DNA of 64,000 nt from Clostridium lundense DSM 17049 (lineage in GTDB: Bacteria; Bacillota; Clostridia; Clostridiales; Clostridiaceae). Position 1 is the stretch's first letter, and every line of letters begins with the position of its first letter. The stretch spans positions 124,001-188,000 of the forward strand of contig NZ_JHVC01000002.1 of NCBI RefSeq assembly GCF_000619945.1. Direction: 5' to 3'. Below, in pieces: positions 1-8,559 of this stretch. The translations under genes and the position numbers were made by a program. The notes under the pieces were generated by a model, which made no database searches, was not told where the DNA came from, and saw nothing but the letters and a program-made list of their open reading frames with translations.

Positions 1-1
1 T

Positions 2-397
2 TTAATACTTAATTTATATAAAGATAAAACTATAAATTCTGTATATATAGTATATACAAGATTTGTATCTACAGTTAAGCAAGAAGTAGAAACAAAGAAA
101 ATACTTCCTCTCCAAATAAGTGATAATGTTGATTTAAAATATAATTTTGAATTTGAAATTAGCCCTAATATGATGCTGGAGCAAATGGTAGAACCTTATA
201 TAAATCAAAAAATCTTAAATTATTTATTAAATTCTAAGGTGTCAGAGCAAGCAGCTAGAATGACCGCAATGGATGGGGCTAGCAAGAATGCAAAGGATAT
301 ACTTGATAAATTGAATACTCAATATAACAGAATAAGGCAAAGTGCTATTACTGAAGAAATATCTGAAATTATTGGAGGAGCTGAAGCTCAAAAGTAA
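2..397 (+). CDS. atpG: F1 ATP synthase gamma subunit, 3' end (partial)
   Basis: This is the C-terminal part of the gamma subunit, the central rotor shaft of the F1 sector; the 5' end lies outside the window. The reading frame is open from base 2 to the stop. The last third has the typical gamma ending, where SEQAARMTAMDGASKNAKD is followed by a long helix containing LNTQYNRIRQ. The gene ends 18 bases before atpD, as expected in an atp operon. The identification rests on this conserved C-terminal helix and on the neighbour. Confidence 0.95.
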   Translation, partial: LILNLYKDKTINSVYIVYTRFVSTVKQEVETKKILPLQISDNVDLKYNFEFEISPNMMLEQMVEPYINQKILNYLLNSKVSEQAARMTAMDGASKNAKDILDKLNTQYNRIRQSAITEEISEIIGGAEAQK

Positions 398-415
398 TTT
401 GCCAGGAGGTGTAAT

Positions 416-1813
416 ATGTCAGGAAATGTAGGGAAAGTAATACAAGTAATTGGTGCAGTTATAGATATAAAGTTTGATTCTGAATATCTTCCTAATATAT
501 TTAATGCAATAGAGATAGACTTAGATGGTAGAAAGATAATAGCTGAAGTAGAACAACATATAGGAGACGATGTAGTAAGAACTATAGCCATGGAATCTAC
601 AGATGGTTTAAAAAGAGGAATAGATGCTGTAGATACAGGAAAACCTATATCAGTACCAGTTGGAGAAAATGTATTAGGAAGATTATTTAATGTATTGGGA
701 AAGCCAATTGATGAATGCGGTGAAGTGGATGGAACTACATATTATCCAATACATAGAAAGGCACCTACTTTTGAAGAACAATCGGTAGAACCAGAGATGT
801 TTGAAACGGGTATTAAGGTTATAGATTTATTGGCACCTTATGAAAAAGGCGGTAAAATAGGACTTTTTGGAGGCGCTGGAGTTGGAAAGACAGTTCTTAT
901 ACAAGAGCTTATAAATAATATTGCTAAACAGCATGGTGGATTATCAGTGTTTACAGGAGTAGGTGAAAGAACAAGAGAAGGTAATGATCTTTATAATGAA
1001 ATGAAGGAATCTGGTGTTATTGATAAAACTGCTTTGGTATTTGGACAAATGAATGAACCACCTGGAGCGAGAATGAGAGTGGCATTAACAGGACTTACTA
1101 TGTCAGAATATTTTAGAGACAAAGGTCAAGATGTTCTTTTGTTTATAGATAATATATTTAGATTTACTCAAGCAGGTTCAGAAGTATCAGCTTTACTTGG
1201 TAGAATACCAAGTGCAGTAGGTTATCAGCCAACTCTTGCTACAGAAATGGGAGCTTTACAAGAAAGAATAACTTCTACTATCCACGGGTCAATTACTTCA
1301 GTGCAGGCTGTATATGTACCTGCGGATGATTTAACAGACCCAGCTCCAGCTACAACTTTTACGCACTTGGATGCAACTACCGTTTTATCAAGATCTATAG
1401 TAGAGCTAGGAATTTACCCAGCAGTAGATCCTTTGGAATCAACATCTAGAATATTAGATCCTAGAATAGTTGGTGAAGAACATTACAAAGTAGCTACAGA
1501 AGTAAAACATGTTTTAGAAAGATATAAAGAATTACAAGATATAATAGCAATTTTAGGAATAGACGAACTTTCAGAAGAAGATAAAGCAGTGGTAGCTAGG
1601 GCAAGAAGAATTCAAAGATTTTTATCACAACCTTTCACAGTAGCAGAACAATTTACTGGAATGCAGGGTAAGTATGTTCCGGTTAAGGAGACTGTAAGGG
1701 GATTTAAAGAGATATTAGAAGGAAAGTATGATGACATTCCAGAAGCTGCATTTTTATTTTCTGGAACCATAGATGAAGTAGTGGAAAAAGGTAAAGCCAT
1801 GATTAATAAATAA
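416..1813 (+). CDS. atpD: F1 ATP synthase beta subunit
   Basis: This is the catalytic subunit of the F1FO ATP synthase or ATPase at the inner face of the membrane. It is 465 residues, the normal length. The P-loop GGAGVGKT lies at residues 152-159, followed by GERTREGNDLY, the Walker B stretch LLFIDNIFRF and the catalytic-site sequence ALLGRIPSAVGYQPTL. The start is the ATG at 416, six bases after AGGAGGT. It sits between atpG and atpC in the usual order. Nothing unusual was seen. Confidence 0.99.
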   Translation: MSGNVGKVIQVIGAVIDIKFDSEYLPNIFNAIEIDLDGRKIIAEVEQHIGDDVVRTIAMESTDGLKRGIDAVDTGKPISVPVGENVLGRLFNVLGKPIDECGEVDGTTYYPIHRKAPTFEEQSVEPEMFETGIKVIDLLAPYEKGGKIGLFGGAGVGKTVLIQELINNIAKQHGGLSVFTGVGERTREGNDLYNEMKESGVIDKTALVFGQMNEPPGARMRVALTGLTMSEYFRDKGQDVLLFIDNIFRFTQAGSEVSALLGRIPSAVGYQPTLATEMGALQERITSTIHGSITSVQAVYVPADDLTDPAPATTFTHLDATTVLSRSIVELGIYPAVDPLESTSRILDPRIVGEEHYKVATEVKHVLERYKELQDIIAILGIDELSEEDKAVVARARRIQRFLSQPFTVAEQFTGMQGKYVPVKETVRGFKEILEGKYDDIPEAAFLFSGTIDEVVEKGKAMINK

Positions 1814-1827
1814 GGGAAAGATGATAT

Positions 1828-2097
1828 ATGAATAATAGCATTAAGCTTATAGTAAGTACTCCTTTTAAACAATATTATAATTTAGATATAAGGAAACTTA
1901 TTACTGAAAGTGTAGTTGGAAAAATAGAAATACTTCCAATGCATTCAGATCTAATAACTCCACTAAAATCTACATTAACCGAGTTTGAAGATATAAATGG
2001 TAAAAGATATAAATTTCACAATTCTACAGGGTTAATGAAAGTAACTAATGATGAAGTAAAAATAATATGCGAATATATTGAAGACTCTATATCTTAG
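1828..2097 (+). CDS. atpC: F1 ATP synthase epsilon subunit, short form without C-terminal helices
   Basis: Epsilon couples the gamma shaft to the c-ring. The 89 residues match the N-terminal beta-sandwich (IEILPMHSDLITPLKSTL corresponds to the usual LPNH segment, followed by a strand ending in KIICEYIEDSIS). Family members are usually about 130-140 residues and end in two helices that inhibit ATP hydrolysis; that half is absent here. The stop codon is embedded in the operon terminator, so the short form appears settled rather than a sequencing error. The gene starts 15 bases after the atpD stop. Confidence 0.88.
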   Translation: MNNSIKLIVSTPFKQYYNLDIRKLITESVVGKIEILPMHSDLITPLKSTLTEFEDINGKRYKFHNSTGLMKVTNDEVKIICEYIEDSIS

Positions 2098-2115
2098 GAT
2101 ATAGGGTCTTTATTT
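2081..2115 (+). terminator. atp operon terminator overlapping the atpC stop codon
   Basis: A 13-bp stem (2081-2093 with 2098-2110) has the loop TTAG and is followed by TTTATTTATTT. The 5' arm encodes the last residues of atpC and the loop contains the TAG stop. Confidence 0.85.
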
Positions 2116-2377
2116 ATTTGATGACTAGCTGATCTTTACTGCCATCTTCTTCAAATTGGGAGTAAAAACTTTCTCTAAATCAAGAACACTGTTTACATGT
2201 TTAACTTTCTGGAATTATATATTAAAGAGTATAAAAAACGCAATAAATATAATTTGTAACACTTTTTTATAGAAATTATATATTAGTAGTATATTTAGTG
2301 AATAAATATTTTGTATATGTCTATAATTTAATTTGAAAAGATAATTTGGTAAATTATGTATCTTTTTATATTAAGTT
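2111..2377. other. Intergenic region between the atp operon and ywmB
   Basis: About 270 AT-rich bases without a supported gene. On the minus strand, about 2211-2128, there is a 28-codon stretch open between stops with protein-like composition (ending FTPNLKKMAVKIS). It could be a gene remnant but was not identified. The rest is AT-rich sequence that probably holds the promoter of the downstream cluster; no convincing -35/-10 pair was found. Confidence 0.4.
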
Positions 2378-2413
2378 ATGGGGGGGAAGCTATTTAAAAT
2401 AGCGAATATATGA
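2378..2413 (+). CDS. Possible 11-codon ORF overlapping the ywmB start
   Basis: ATG at 2378 opens MGGKLFKIANI and its TGA overlaps the ywmB ATG in an ATGA arrangement typical of translational coupling. There is no good Shine-Dalgarno site in front of it, and its own second and third codons are the G-run that serves ywmB. It may be fortuitous. Confidence 0.25.
   Translation: MGGKLFKIANI
2381..2409 (+). promoter_or_regulatory. Ribosome site separated from ywmB ATG by a hairpin
   Basis: The purine run GGGGGGAA (2381-2388) ends 21 bases before the ATG, too far for normal initiation. Between them, 2389-2403 is a perfect 6-bp hairpin with loop TAA (GCTATT and AATAGC). If it folds, the effective spacing drops to about 8 bases. 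Confidence 0.55.
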
Positions 2414-3099
2414 AGAGAAAAGGTTTATTAATTTTAGTTATAGTTTTTTTATCTGGTACTTTGTTTTTATTTGCAGGTAATTCTAAAACTGTGAAGAATG
2501 AGGATGTTTTTAATTGTATACTTAAAGATACCAATGGTAAGGTAGTTGAGTATGGTTTAACAACTAATTTTTATAGTAAAGAAGATGGAAATAAAGTTTG
2601 TAAAGAAATATTAAAAAAACTAAAAGTTTCTCAAGATCATTATAGGAACACGATTAAAAACGGAAAAATATATTGTATAGAATTTAAGGACAATAACCTA
2701 GAAGGATATGTACAAAGTACAAAATATGATAATTATAATGTAGTTACAATAAACGTAAAGGAAAAAAATAAAATAAATGAATTAAATAGACTAGAAGAAC
2801 AATTTACAGAAATAATAAATAATAAAGATATTAAATTTTTTAAATACGTAAAAGCACAAATAGATGGAGAAGATCTTCAAAAAACAAATAAAAAAATAAT
2901 TGCTTTGTTGAAAAACGCTAGAGGAGAGAATATTGAAACCATCAAATTAGATAAAGGATATAGTACTACTGCATATACAAAGAAATATAACCCAATAAAT
3001 GTTAATGGAAAACCAATTGATTTTAATTATGCTTTATGTAGATATCATTCAGGTAATTATATAATAATGGGAACACCGGAGATACTTATTTCTTATTAG
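2410..3099 (+). CDS. ywmB: YwmB-family exported protein
   Basis: A 229-residue protein with an N-terminal hydrophobic segment (residues about 4-22) that is a signal peptide or membrane anchor, so the rest lies outside the cytoplasm or in the intermembrane space. The family assignment (YwmB, DUF1779, TATA-box-binding-like fold) relies on its place immediately upstream of murA and spoIID, the same order as ywmB in Bacillus subtilis, and on size and topology; sequence similarity was judged by eye only. The biochemical role is not known. It ends 23 bases before murA and is probably co-transcribed with it. Confidence 0.65.
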   Translation: MKRKGLLILVIVFLSGTLFLFAGNSKTVKNEDVFNCILKDTNGKVVEYGLTTNFYSKEDGNKVCKEILKKLKVSQDHYRNTIKNGKIYCIEFKDNNLEGYVQSTKYDNYNVVTINVKEKNKINELNRLEEQFTEIINNKDIKFFKYVKAQIDGEDLQKTNKKIIALLKNARGENIETIKLDKGYSTTAYTKKYNPINVNGKPIDFNYALCRYHSGNYIIMGTPEILISY

Positions 3100-3122
3100 C
3101 AATTTATATATGGAGGATAAGA

Positions 3123-4382
3123 ATGGATAAGATCATAGTAAAAGGTGGTAATACTCTAAGTGGAGAAGTAAAAATTAGTTCTGCTAAGAATTCAGTATTA
3201 CCTATTATTGCCGCTAGTATATTAAGCGGGGACAAATGTATTATAGAGAATGCGCCTATGCTAGAGGATGTTTTTGTTATAAGTGATGTTTTGAGATCTG
3301 TATCAGCGGATATAGATATAGATAAAAATAGCAATAAAGTTATTATAGATACATCTGATATCTGTGACTGTGAGCCTTGTAGTGAGTTAGTGAAAAAGTT
3401 AAGAGCTTCTTTTTTGATAATGGGACCTATGATTTCACGGTTTGGCAAATTTAGGATATCGCTACCAGGAGGATGTAACATTGGAACAAGACCTATAGAA
3501 TTGCATTTAAAGGGTCTTAATGCTCTTGGAGCAGAGGTAAGTGTGGGACATGGTTACGTAGAAGCTAGAGCTAGAAAATTGATAGGAAATAAAATATATT
3601 TAGACTTTCCATCTGTGGGGGCTACAGAAAATATAATGATGGCAGCAGTTATGGCACAAGGAGAAACAGTAATTGAAAATGCAGCAGAAGAACCTGAGAT
3701 AGAGGATTTAGCGGAGTTTCTAAATAGTATGGGTGCAAATGTTACAGGTGCGGGTACAGATACTATTAGAATAGTAGGAGTTAAAAAACTAAAGGGTACT
3801 GTTCATAAACCGATATATGACAGAATAGAAGCTGGGACTTTTATGGTGGCCGCAGCGATTACTAGAAGCAAAATTAAAATAGTGGGAATTAATGAAGACC
3901 ATATGAAACCCATTATAGCTAAGCTTACAGAAATGGGAGTATCAATAGAAGTCCAAGGACAAAGTCTTGTAGTTGATGGTACAGGTGTACTTAAGCCAAT
4001 TGATATTAAAACTATGCCCTATCCAGGATTCCCTACAGATATGCAAGCTCAAATGATGGGTCTATTATCTTTGGTAAAGGGAACAAGTATTATAACAGAG
4101 ACAATATTTGAGAATAGATTTATGCATGCACCTGAAATGAAAAGAATGGGTGCTAATATAAAAATTGATGGAAGAAGTGCAATAATTGAAGGAGCAGATC
4201 GACTTACTGGATGTGAAGTTAAATCCACAGATTTAAGAGCGGGGGCGGCATTAATATTGTGTGGATTATCAGCAGTTGGATCCACAGAAGTAACAGATGT
4301 TTATCATATAGATAGAGGTTATGTAAACATTGAGAGGAAACTTCAAGGATTAGGTGCTAATATATATAGAAAGTGCATTTAA
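3123..4382 (+). CDS. murA: UDP-N-acetylglucosamine 1-carboxyvinyltransferase
   Basis: MurA transfers enolpyruvate from PEP to UDP-GlcNAc, the first committed step of peptidoglycan synthesis. The protein is 419 residues, normal length. Lys22 in SSAKNS matches the conserved substrate-binding Lys, and Cys118 in LPGGCNIGTRP is the catalytic, fosfomycin-target Cys. The start ATG at 3123 follows GGAGG by seven bases. Its position next to spoIID matches the murAA copy of Bacillus. No second murA lies in this window. Confidence 0.97.
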   Translation: MDKIIVKGGNTLSGEVKISSAKNSVLPIIAASILSGDKCIIENAPMLEDVFVISDVLRSVSADIDIDKNSNKVIIDTSDICDCEPCSELVKKLRASFLIMGPMISRFGKFRISLPGGCNIGTRPIELHLKGLNALGAEVSVGHGYVEARARKLIGNKIYLDFPSVGATENIMMAAVMAQGETVIENAAEEPEIEDLAEFLNSMGANVTGAGTDTIRIVGVKKLKGTVHKPIYDRIEAGTFMVAAAITRSKIKIVGINEDHMKPIIAKLTEMGVSIEVQGQSLVVDGTGVLKPIDIKTMPYPGFPTDMQAQMMGLLSLVKGTSIITETIFENRFMHAPEMKRMGANIKIDGRSAIIEGADRLTGCEVKSTDLRAGAALILCGLSAVGSTEVTDVYHIDRGYVNIERKLQGLGANIYRKCI

Positions 4383-4461
4383 ATATTAAGTAATAAGTGA
4401 AAAATTTTTCTCATATAGTTAATAATAAGATACTTTAGATTAAAATAAAGGAGAAAACTAT

Positions 4462-5514
4462 ATGAGAAAAAATGATATGTTTTTTTATTTAAGTAGATTT
4501 TTAATAACTGTTTTAATTAGTATTACATTTATAACCTTAATTTCTTTTATTATCCTAAGACCAGTGTCTGGCACAAAAGAAAATATAACTAAGCTGGACA
4601 AGTCTGAAATAAAATCTAAAAATATTCCCAATGTACCTATTAAAAATCACGAAAAAAATATTAAAGTAAAAGTGTATATTTCTCAGAAAAGGACTGTAGA
4701 AGAGATGGATCTAGAAGAATATATAAAAGGAGTAATAGCAGCAGAGATGCCTGTAGAGTTTAATATAGAAGCTTTAAAAGCACAAGCAGTAGCTGCAAGA
4801 ACCTATGCCCTAGCACATATAGAATCTGAGGGTGGAAAAAGGTGTAGCAATGTTTTGAATGCTGATTTGTGCAATACAACCCATTGTCAAGTATTTATGC
4901 ATAAAGATGAGAGGATGAAAGATTGGCCTAAAAGTAAAGGAGAAGCTTATTGGAGGAAAATAGAGGATAGTGTTAAAGAAACAAGATCTGAGGTAATAAC
5001 ATATGGCGGAAAAGTGATAAAAGAACCTTATTATTTTGCAGTAAGTAGTGGAAATACAGAAAATGCATCAGAAGTATTTTCTGAATCTATTCCATATTTA
5101 AAGAGTGTGAAAAGTCCTGGTGAAGAAAGTGCACAAAAGTATAAAACATCTATAAGTTATTCTAACAATAGTTTAACTAATATAATAAATGGTTATTATC
5201 CTAAATCAATTCCTTCATCTAATAGTTTAAAATCCAATATAAAAATAAAGAGTAGAACTGAGGCTGGTAGTGTAAAGGAATTACAATTAGGCAAAACTAC
5301 AGTTTCAGGAGTTAAATTTAGAAGTATGTTGGGATTGAACTCTACTAATTTTTCTATTGTATTTAATAAGAATAGTGTAGATATAGTATGCAAAGGCTAT
5401 GGTCATGGTGTAGGAATGAGTCAATGGGGAGCTAATGCTATGGCAAAGAGTAACAAAAATTATAAAGAAATACTGGGCCATTATTATCAAGGAACTAAGG
5501 TGGAAAAGTTGTAA
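4462..5514 (+). CDS. spoIID: Stage II sporulation protein D, peptidoglycan lytic transglycosylase
   Basis: SpoIID cuts glycan strands during engulfment as part of the SpoIIDMP machine. The 350 residues have one N-terminal membrane segment (about 10-32). The SpoIID domain begins near residue 68 with LEEYIKGVIAAEMP, where Glu95 is the likely catalytic acid, followed by QAVAARTYA. The conserved end HGVGMSQWGANAMA is present. It starts 79 bases after murA. SpoIIM and SpoIIP are not in the window. Confidence 0.95.
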   Translation: MRKNDMFFYLSRFLITVLISITFITLISFIILRPVSGTKENITKLDKSEIKSKNIPNVPIKNHEKNIKVKVYISQKRTVEEMDLEEYIKGVIAAEMPVEFNIEALKAQAVAARTYALAHIESEGGKRCSNVLNADLCNTTHCQVFMHKDERMKDWPKSKGEAYWRKIEDSVKETRSEVITYGGKVIKEPYYFAVSSGNTENASEVFSESIPYLKSVKSPGEESAQKYKTSISYSNNSLTNIINGYYPKSIPSSNSLKSNIKIKSRTEAGSVKELQLGKTTVSGVKFRSMLGLNSTNFSIVFNKNSVDIVCKGYGHGVGMSQWGANAMAKSNKNYKEILGHYYQGTKVEKL

Positions 5515-5531
5515 TTACCCCAATATTTGAT

Positions 5532-5570
5532 AAAGGGAGCATATACTTTAATGTATGTGCTTCCTTTTTT
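5532..5570 (+). terminator. Terminator after spoIID
   Basis: A GC-containing stem of about 13 bp (5534-5546 with 5553-5565) is followed by a run of six T. It separates spoIID from the spoIIQ-like gene. Confidence 0.85.
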
Positions 5571-5672
5571 GTCAAAATATATATAAAAAAAATGAAATAA
5601 AAAGAAAAAAATTTAAATAAAAAATGTATTTTTTACTAACGTCTGGACAAACTACAAAAAGGAGGTGTTGAT

Positions 5673-6407
5673 ATGGATAATAAAAATTCAAACAAGTTTT
5701 CAAACTTTATAAAGAAGGAGGGTTTTTATGTAATACTGTTTCTTTGTTTATGCATTTTAGCTGCAGTAGCTGTTATAACTACAAAAAATAATAAGCAGGC
5801 TAGAAAACAACTTCCATCTCAACAACCAAGTGTTGTTCAAAATGAAAGTGGTAAGGAAGTAGCAAAAGGAACAGAGCAAACTTATCCTGATTATGATAAT
5901 GCTCTTCAAGTAAAGAATGAAGAAAAAAAGGAAAATGCTAATAATCAGGTTCAAAAAAATGAAAATAAGACTGCTCAGGTAGCTAAAAATGTTGAGACAA
6001 AGTTTATTAAACCTGTGCAAGGAATATTAGCAAGAGGATATTCAGAAGAACCTGTATTTTGGAAATCTACTAATAGCTACAGGCCTAATTTTGGAGTAGA
6101 TATTAAATGTGAAGTTGGTAAGCCAGTAGTTGCAGTTACGGATGGAAAAGTAGAAAGCATTGAAACTGATGGGATAGATGGTATTCAAGTTACAATCAAT
6201 CATCAGAATGGTTTGAAAACAATATACTCAAATTTGGATTCCAAATTGGCTGTGAAGAAAGGTGAAATGGTTAAAACAGGATCAAAGTTAGGTTGTGTAG
6301 GTAAAACTACAGTAAGAGCTTCCTATGAAACTTATGGGGATCATTTACACTTTGCAGTTTTAAAAAATGGAGAATTTATAAATCCATCTAAGTATATAAA
6401 GTATTAA
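5673..6407 (+). CDS. spoIIQ: SpoIIQ-like M23/LytM-domain protein with altered zinc site
   Basis: A forespore membrane protein of the SpoIIQ type, which docks with SpoIIIAH across the two membranes during engulfment. Residues 18-36 form a membrane segment, about 40-105 are a charged linker, and 110-244 are a LytM fold. The first zinc motif HxGxD reads N139-F-G-V-D143, so the His is replaced by Asn; the second motif H224-L-H226 is intact. Endopeptidase activity is therefore doubtful, as in B. subtilis SpoIIQ. The assignment is supported by position between spoIID and spoIIID. The start at 5673 follows AGGAGGTG. Confidence 0.88.
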   Translation: MDNKNSNKFSNFIKKEGFYVILFLCLCILAAVAVITTKNNKQARKQLPSQQPSVVQNESGKEVAKGTEQTYPDYDNALQVKNEEKKENANNQVQKNENKTAQVAKNVETKFIKPVQGILARGYSEEPVFWKSTNSYRPNFGVDIKCEVGKPVVAVTDGKVESIETDGIDGIQVTINHQNGLKTIYSNLDSKLAVKKGEMVKTGSKLGCVGKTTVRASYETYGDHLHFAVLKNGEFINPSKYIKY

Positions 6408-6412
6408 CAATG

Positions 6413-6446
6413 AGCCATTTTCCGAGGTTTATATCGGAAAATGGCT
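6413..6446 (+). terminator. Hairpin after spoIIQ
   Basis: A perfect 13-bp stem (6413-6425 with 6434-6446) with an 8-base loop. It has no T-run, so it may be a weak terminator, an RNA-stability element, or a partial barrier ahead of spoIIID. Confidence 0.6.
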
Positions 6447-6514
6447 AACCAAATGTAATTTAAATATAGGGCATGGCATATTTATAAATATAGAAGGGTT
6501 AAGGAGGTAGCAGG

Positions 6515-6769
6515 TTGAAAGACTACATTGAAGAAAGAGTTCTTGAAGTTGCAAATTATATTATAAGTTCTAAAGCTACGATTAGAAAAACAGCCAAGGT
6601 ATTTGGAGTTAGTAAAAGTACTATTCATAAAGATATGACGGAAAGGTTACCTAAAATAAATCCTCAAATTGCAAGGGAAGCAAAAAATATACTTGATTAC
6701 AATAAATCTGAAAGGCATATAAGAGGTGGAAAAGCAACCAAAATGAAGTACAAGGCTATTGAAGGATAG
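6515..6769 (+). CDS. spoIIID: Sporulation transcriptional regulator SpoIIID
   Basis: SpoIIID is a small DNA-binding protein acting in the mother cell. The 84 residues include a helix-turn-helix at about 20-45 (ATIRKTAKVFGVSKSTIHKD) and a basic C-terminal tail, as in the family. The start is a TTG codon at 6515, supported by AAGGAGGT at 6501-6508. It is followed by the mreB-family gene, the same order as in Bacillus. Confidence 0.95.
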   Translation: MKDYIEERVLEVANYIISSKATIRKTAKVFGVSKSTIHKDMTERLPKINPQIAREAKNILDYNKSERHIRGGKATKMKYKAIEG

Positions 6770-6848
6770 ATACATTCCTATTATAATTAAATTATATTGT
6801 AATAAGAAATTAAATAATCTTATTAGATAAAGAATAACGAAAGAGTAG

Positions 6849-7895
6849 GTGGGAATAATAGGAATGTTTTTTAATGTTGGAACTGATATGGGAATAGATT
6901 TAGGGACAGCTACTGTATTAGTATTTATTAAGGGTAAAGGTGTTGTTTTAAAGGAGCCTTCAGTAGTAGCTATAGATAAGAGTAAAAACAAAGTGTTAGC
7001 TGTTGGAGAAGAAGCTAGACAAATGATAGGAAGAACTCCAGGGAACATTATTGCTACTCGTCCGTTAAAGGATGGAGTTATTTCAGATTATGATTTAACA
7101 GAAAAGATGTTAAAGTATTTTATAACAAGAGTTTGTGGAAAAAGGAAAATGGTTTCACCTAGAGTAGTAGTGTGTATACCATGTGAAGCAACAGGAGTAG
7201 AGAAAAGAGCAGTAATTGATGCAGCTAAAAATGCAGGAGCTAAAAAGGTATTTTTAATTGAAGAACCTTTAGCGGCAGCTATAGGATCAGGGCTTGATAT
7301 AACAAGAGCTAGTGGAAGCATGGTTATAGACATAGGAGGAGGAACTACTGATATTGCTATTATATCTTTAGGAGGAATAGTAGTCAGATCTTCCATAAAA
7401 ATTGCAGGAGATAAGTTTGATGAAGCTATAATAAGATATATAAGAAAAAAACATAAGTTAATGATTGGAGAAAGAACTGCAGAAGATTTAAAAATGAATA
7501 TAGGTTCAGCATATAAAAGAGAAGAAGAAGTAACTATGGAAATAAGAGGAAGAGATTTAATTACAGGACTTCCCAAAAATATATCAGTATCCTCGGAAGA
7601 AATGAGAGAAGCTTTAAGCGAGACTGTAAATGCTATTGCAGAATGTACACATTCAGTTTTAGAAAAAACTCCACCTGAATTGGCAGCTGATATAGCTGAT
7701 AAGGGTATAGTAATGACAGGAGGCGGTGCCCTCTTATATGGACTTGATAAGTTAATACAGGATGTAACAAAAGTTCCTGTACACATATCAGAAGAGGCTG
7801 TTTCCTGTGTAGCTATAGGTACAGGTAAAGTCTTAGATTATTTAGACAAGTTAGATGTAACCTTTAGCGGTGACGATATTAGTTTAATTGATTAG
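6849..7895 (+). CDS. mreB: MreB/Mbl-family cell-shape protein
   Basis: This bacterial actin forms membrane-bound filaments that guide the elongation machinery. The 348 residues show phosphate loop 1 (MGIDLGTATVLV), phosphate loop 2 (VIDIGGGTTDIAI) and the adenosine motif (GIVMTGGGALLYGLD). The location after spoIIID corresponds to mbl in Bacillus; MreB and Mbl cannot be told apart by motif. The listed start is GTG at 6849; the ATG five codons later (6864, MFFNVGTDMG) is an alternative closer to the usual N-terminus. Confidence 0.93.
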   Translation: MGIIGMFFNVGTDMGIDLGTATVLVFIKGKGVVLKEPSVVAIDKSKNKVLAVGEEARQMIGRTPGNIIATRPLKDGVISDYDLTEKMLKYFITRVCGKRKMVSPRVVVCIPCEATGVEKRAVIDAAKNAGAKKVFLIEEPLAAAIGSGLDITRASGSMVIDIGGGTTDIAIISLGGIVVRSSIKIAGDKFDEAIIRYIRKKHKLMIGERTAEDLKMNIGSAYKREEEVTMEIRGRDLITGLPKNISVSSEEMREALSETVNAIAECTHSVLEKTPPELAADIADKGIVMTGGGALLYGLDKLIQDVTKVPVHISEEAVSCVAIGTGKVLDYLDKLDVTFSGDDISLID

Positions 7896-7917
7896 TGTTT
7901 TTACTAATTTGGTTATT

Positions 7918-7948
7918 AAAAGCAAAGGCTTTATCCTTTGCTTTTAAA
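7918..7948. terminator. Bidirectional terminator between mreB and yyaC
   Basis: An 11-bp stem (7918-7928 with 7935-7945) flanked by A and T runs lies between convergent genes and can serve both. Confidence 0.8.
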
Positions 7949-7962
7949 TTTATTTATAATCT

Positions 7963-8496
7963 TTAATTAGTTGAATTTAAAAAGTTTAAATTATAAGCAT
8001 ATAAAAGGGAGTCTGTTATTACCTTAGAGATATTCAATACTAAATCTAATCTTATTGTGTTATTAGTGAATATATTATTTTCTGTAGAATCTACAATTCC
8101 TATTATGGAGGCCTTTCCAACGTGTGGAAGTGTTTTTCCAACCCCTTTGCCGGGATGAATAGAATAATCTCTAGCATGAATTTCTCCAATATTATCAGTA
8201 TCACCAAGACAGGCATCTATACCTATCATATTTGATGTAGGATAAGCAAGTTTAATTTCTTGCAACTTTTTATCAATATTTAAAGCGTGTATAGGCTCCG
8301 ATATTGTTCCGAACACTGGAAGAGAGAAGTTTTTTTCTTTTAATAAGGTTCCTACTAAAGGGCCAAGGCAATCGCCTATGCATCTATCTGTACCTATACA
8401 TACTACTATAGTATTCACATCTAGATAATCTTTTATAAAATAAGCGAGTTTATAATAGGATAAAGGATCTTTAAAATGTGCTTTAACTTTATTCAA
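7963..8496 (-). CDS. yyaC: YyaC-family spore protein (GPR-protease-like fold)
   Basis: A 177-residue protein of the DUF1256/YyaC family, found only in spore formers and structurally related to the spore protease GPR. Conserved features visible are VCIGTDRCIGDCLGPLVG near residue 32 and IGIDACLGD near 93. Its exact function is not established. The start is TTG at 8496, preceded by AGGAGGTG. It lies tail to tail with mreB and 60 bases downstream of the ttcA-like gene on the same strand. Confidence 0.88.
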   Translation of the reverse strand: MNKVKAHFKDPLSYYKLAYFIKDYLDVNTIVVCIGTDRCIGDCLGPLVGTLLKEKNFSLPVFGTISEPIHALNIDKKLQEIKLAYPTSNMIGIDACLGDTDNIGEIHARDYSIHPGKGVGKTLPHVGKASIIGIVDSTENNIFTNNTIRLDLVLNISKVITDSLLYAYNLNFLNSTN

Positions 8497-8559
8497 TAGC
8501 TACACCTCCTTAATTATTTATATGAAGCATAGCTGTTGAATATTAAAGTTATTTATGAA

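Noticed and set aside
6413..6446. Rho-independent terminator separating spoIIQ and spoIIID
   Set aside because: The stem is strong but lacks a T-run, so full termination is not claimed.
7088..7786. Minus-strand open frame of 232 codons inside mreB
   Set aside because: Shadow of the mreB coding frame, with no ribosome site and Ser/Ile-rich composition typical of antisense frames.
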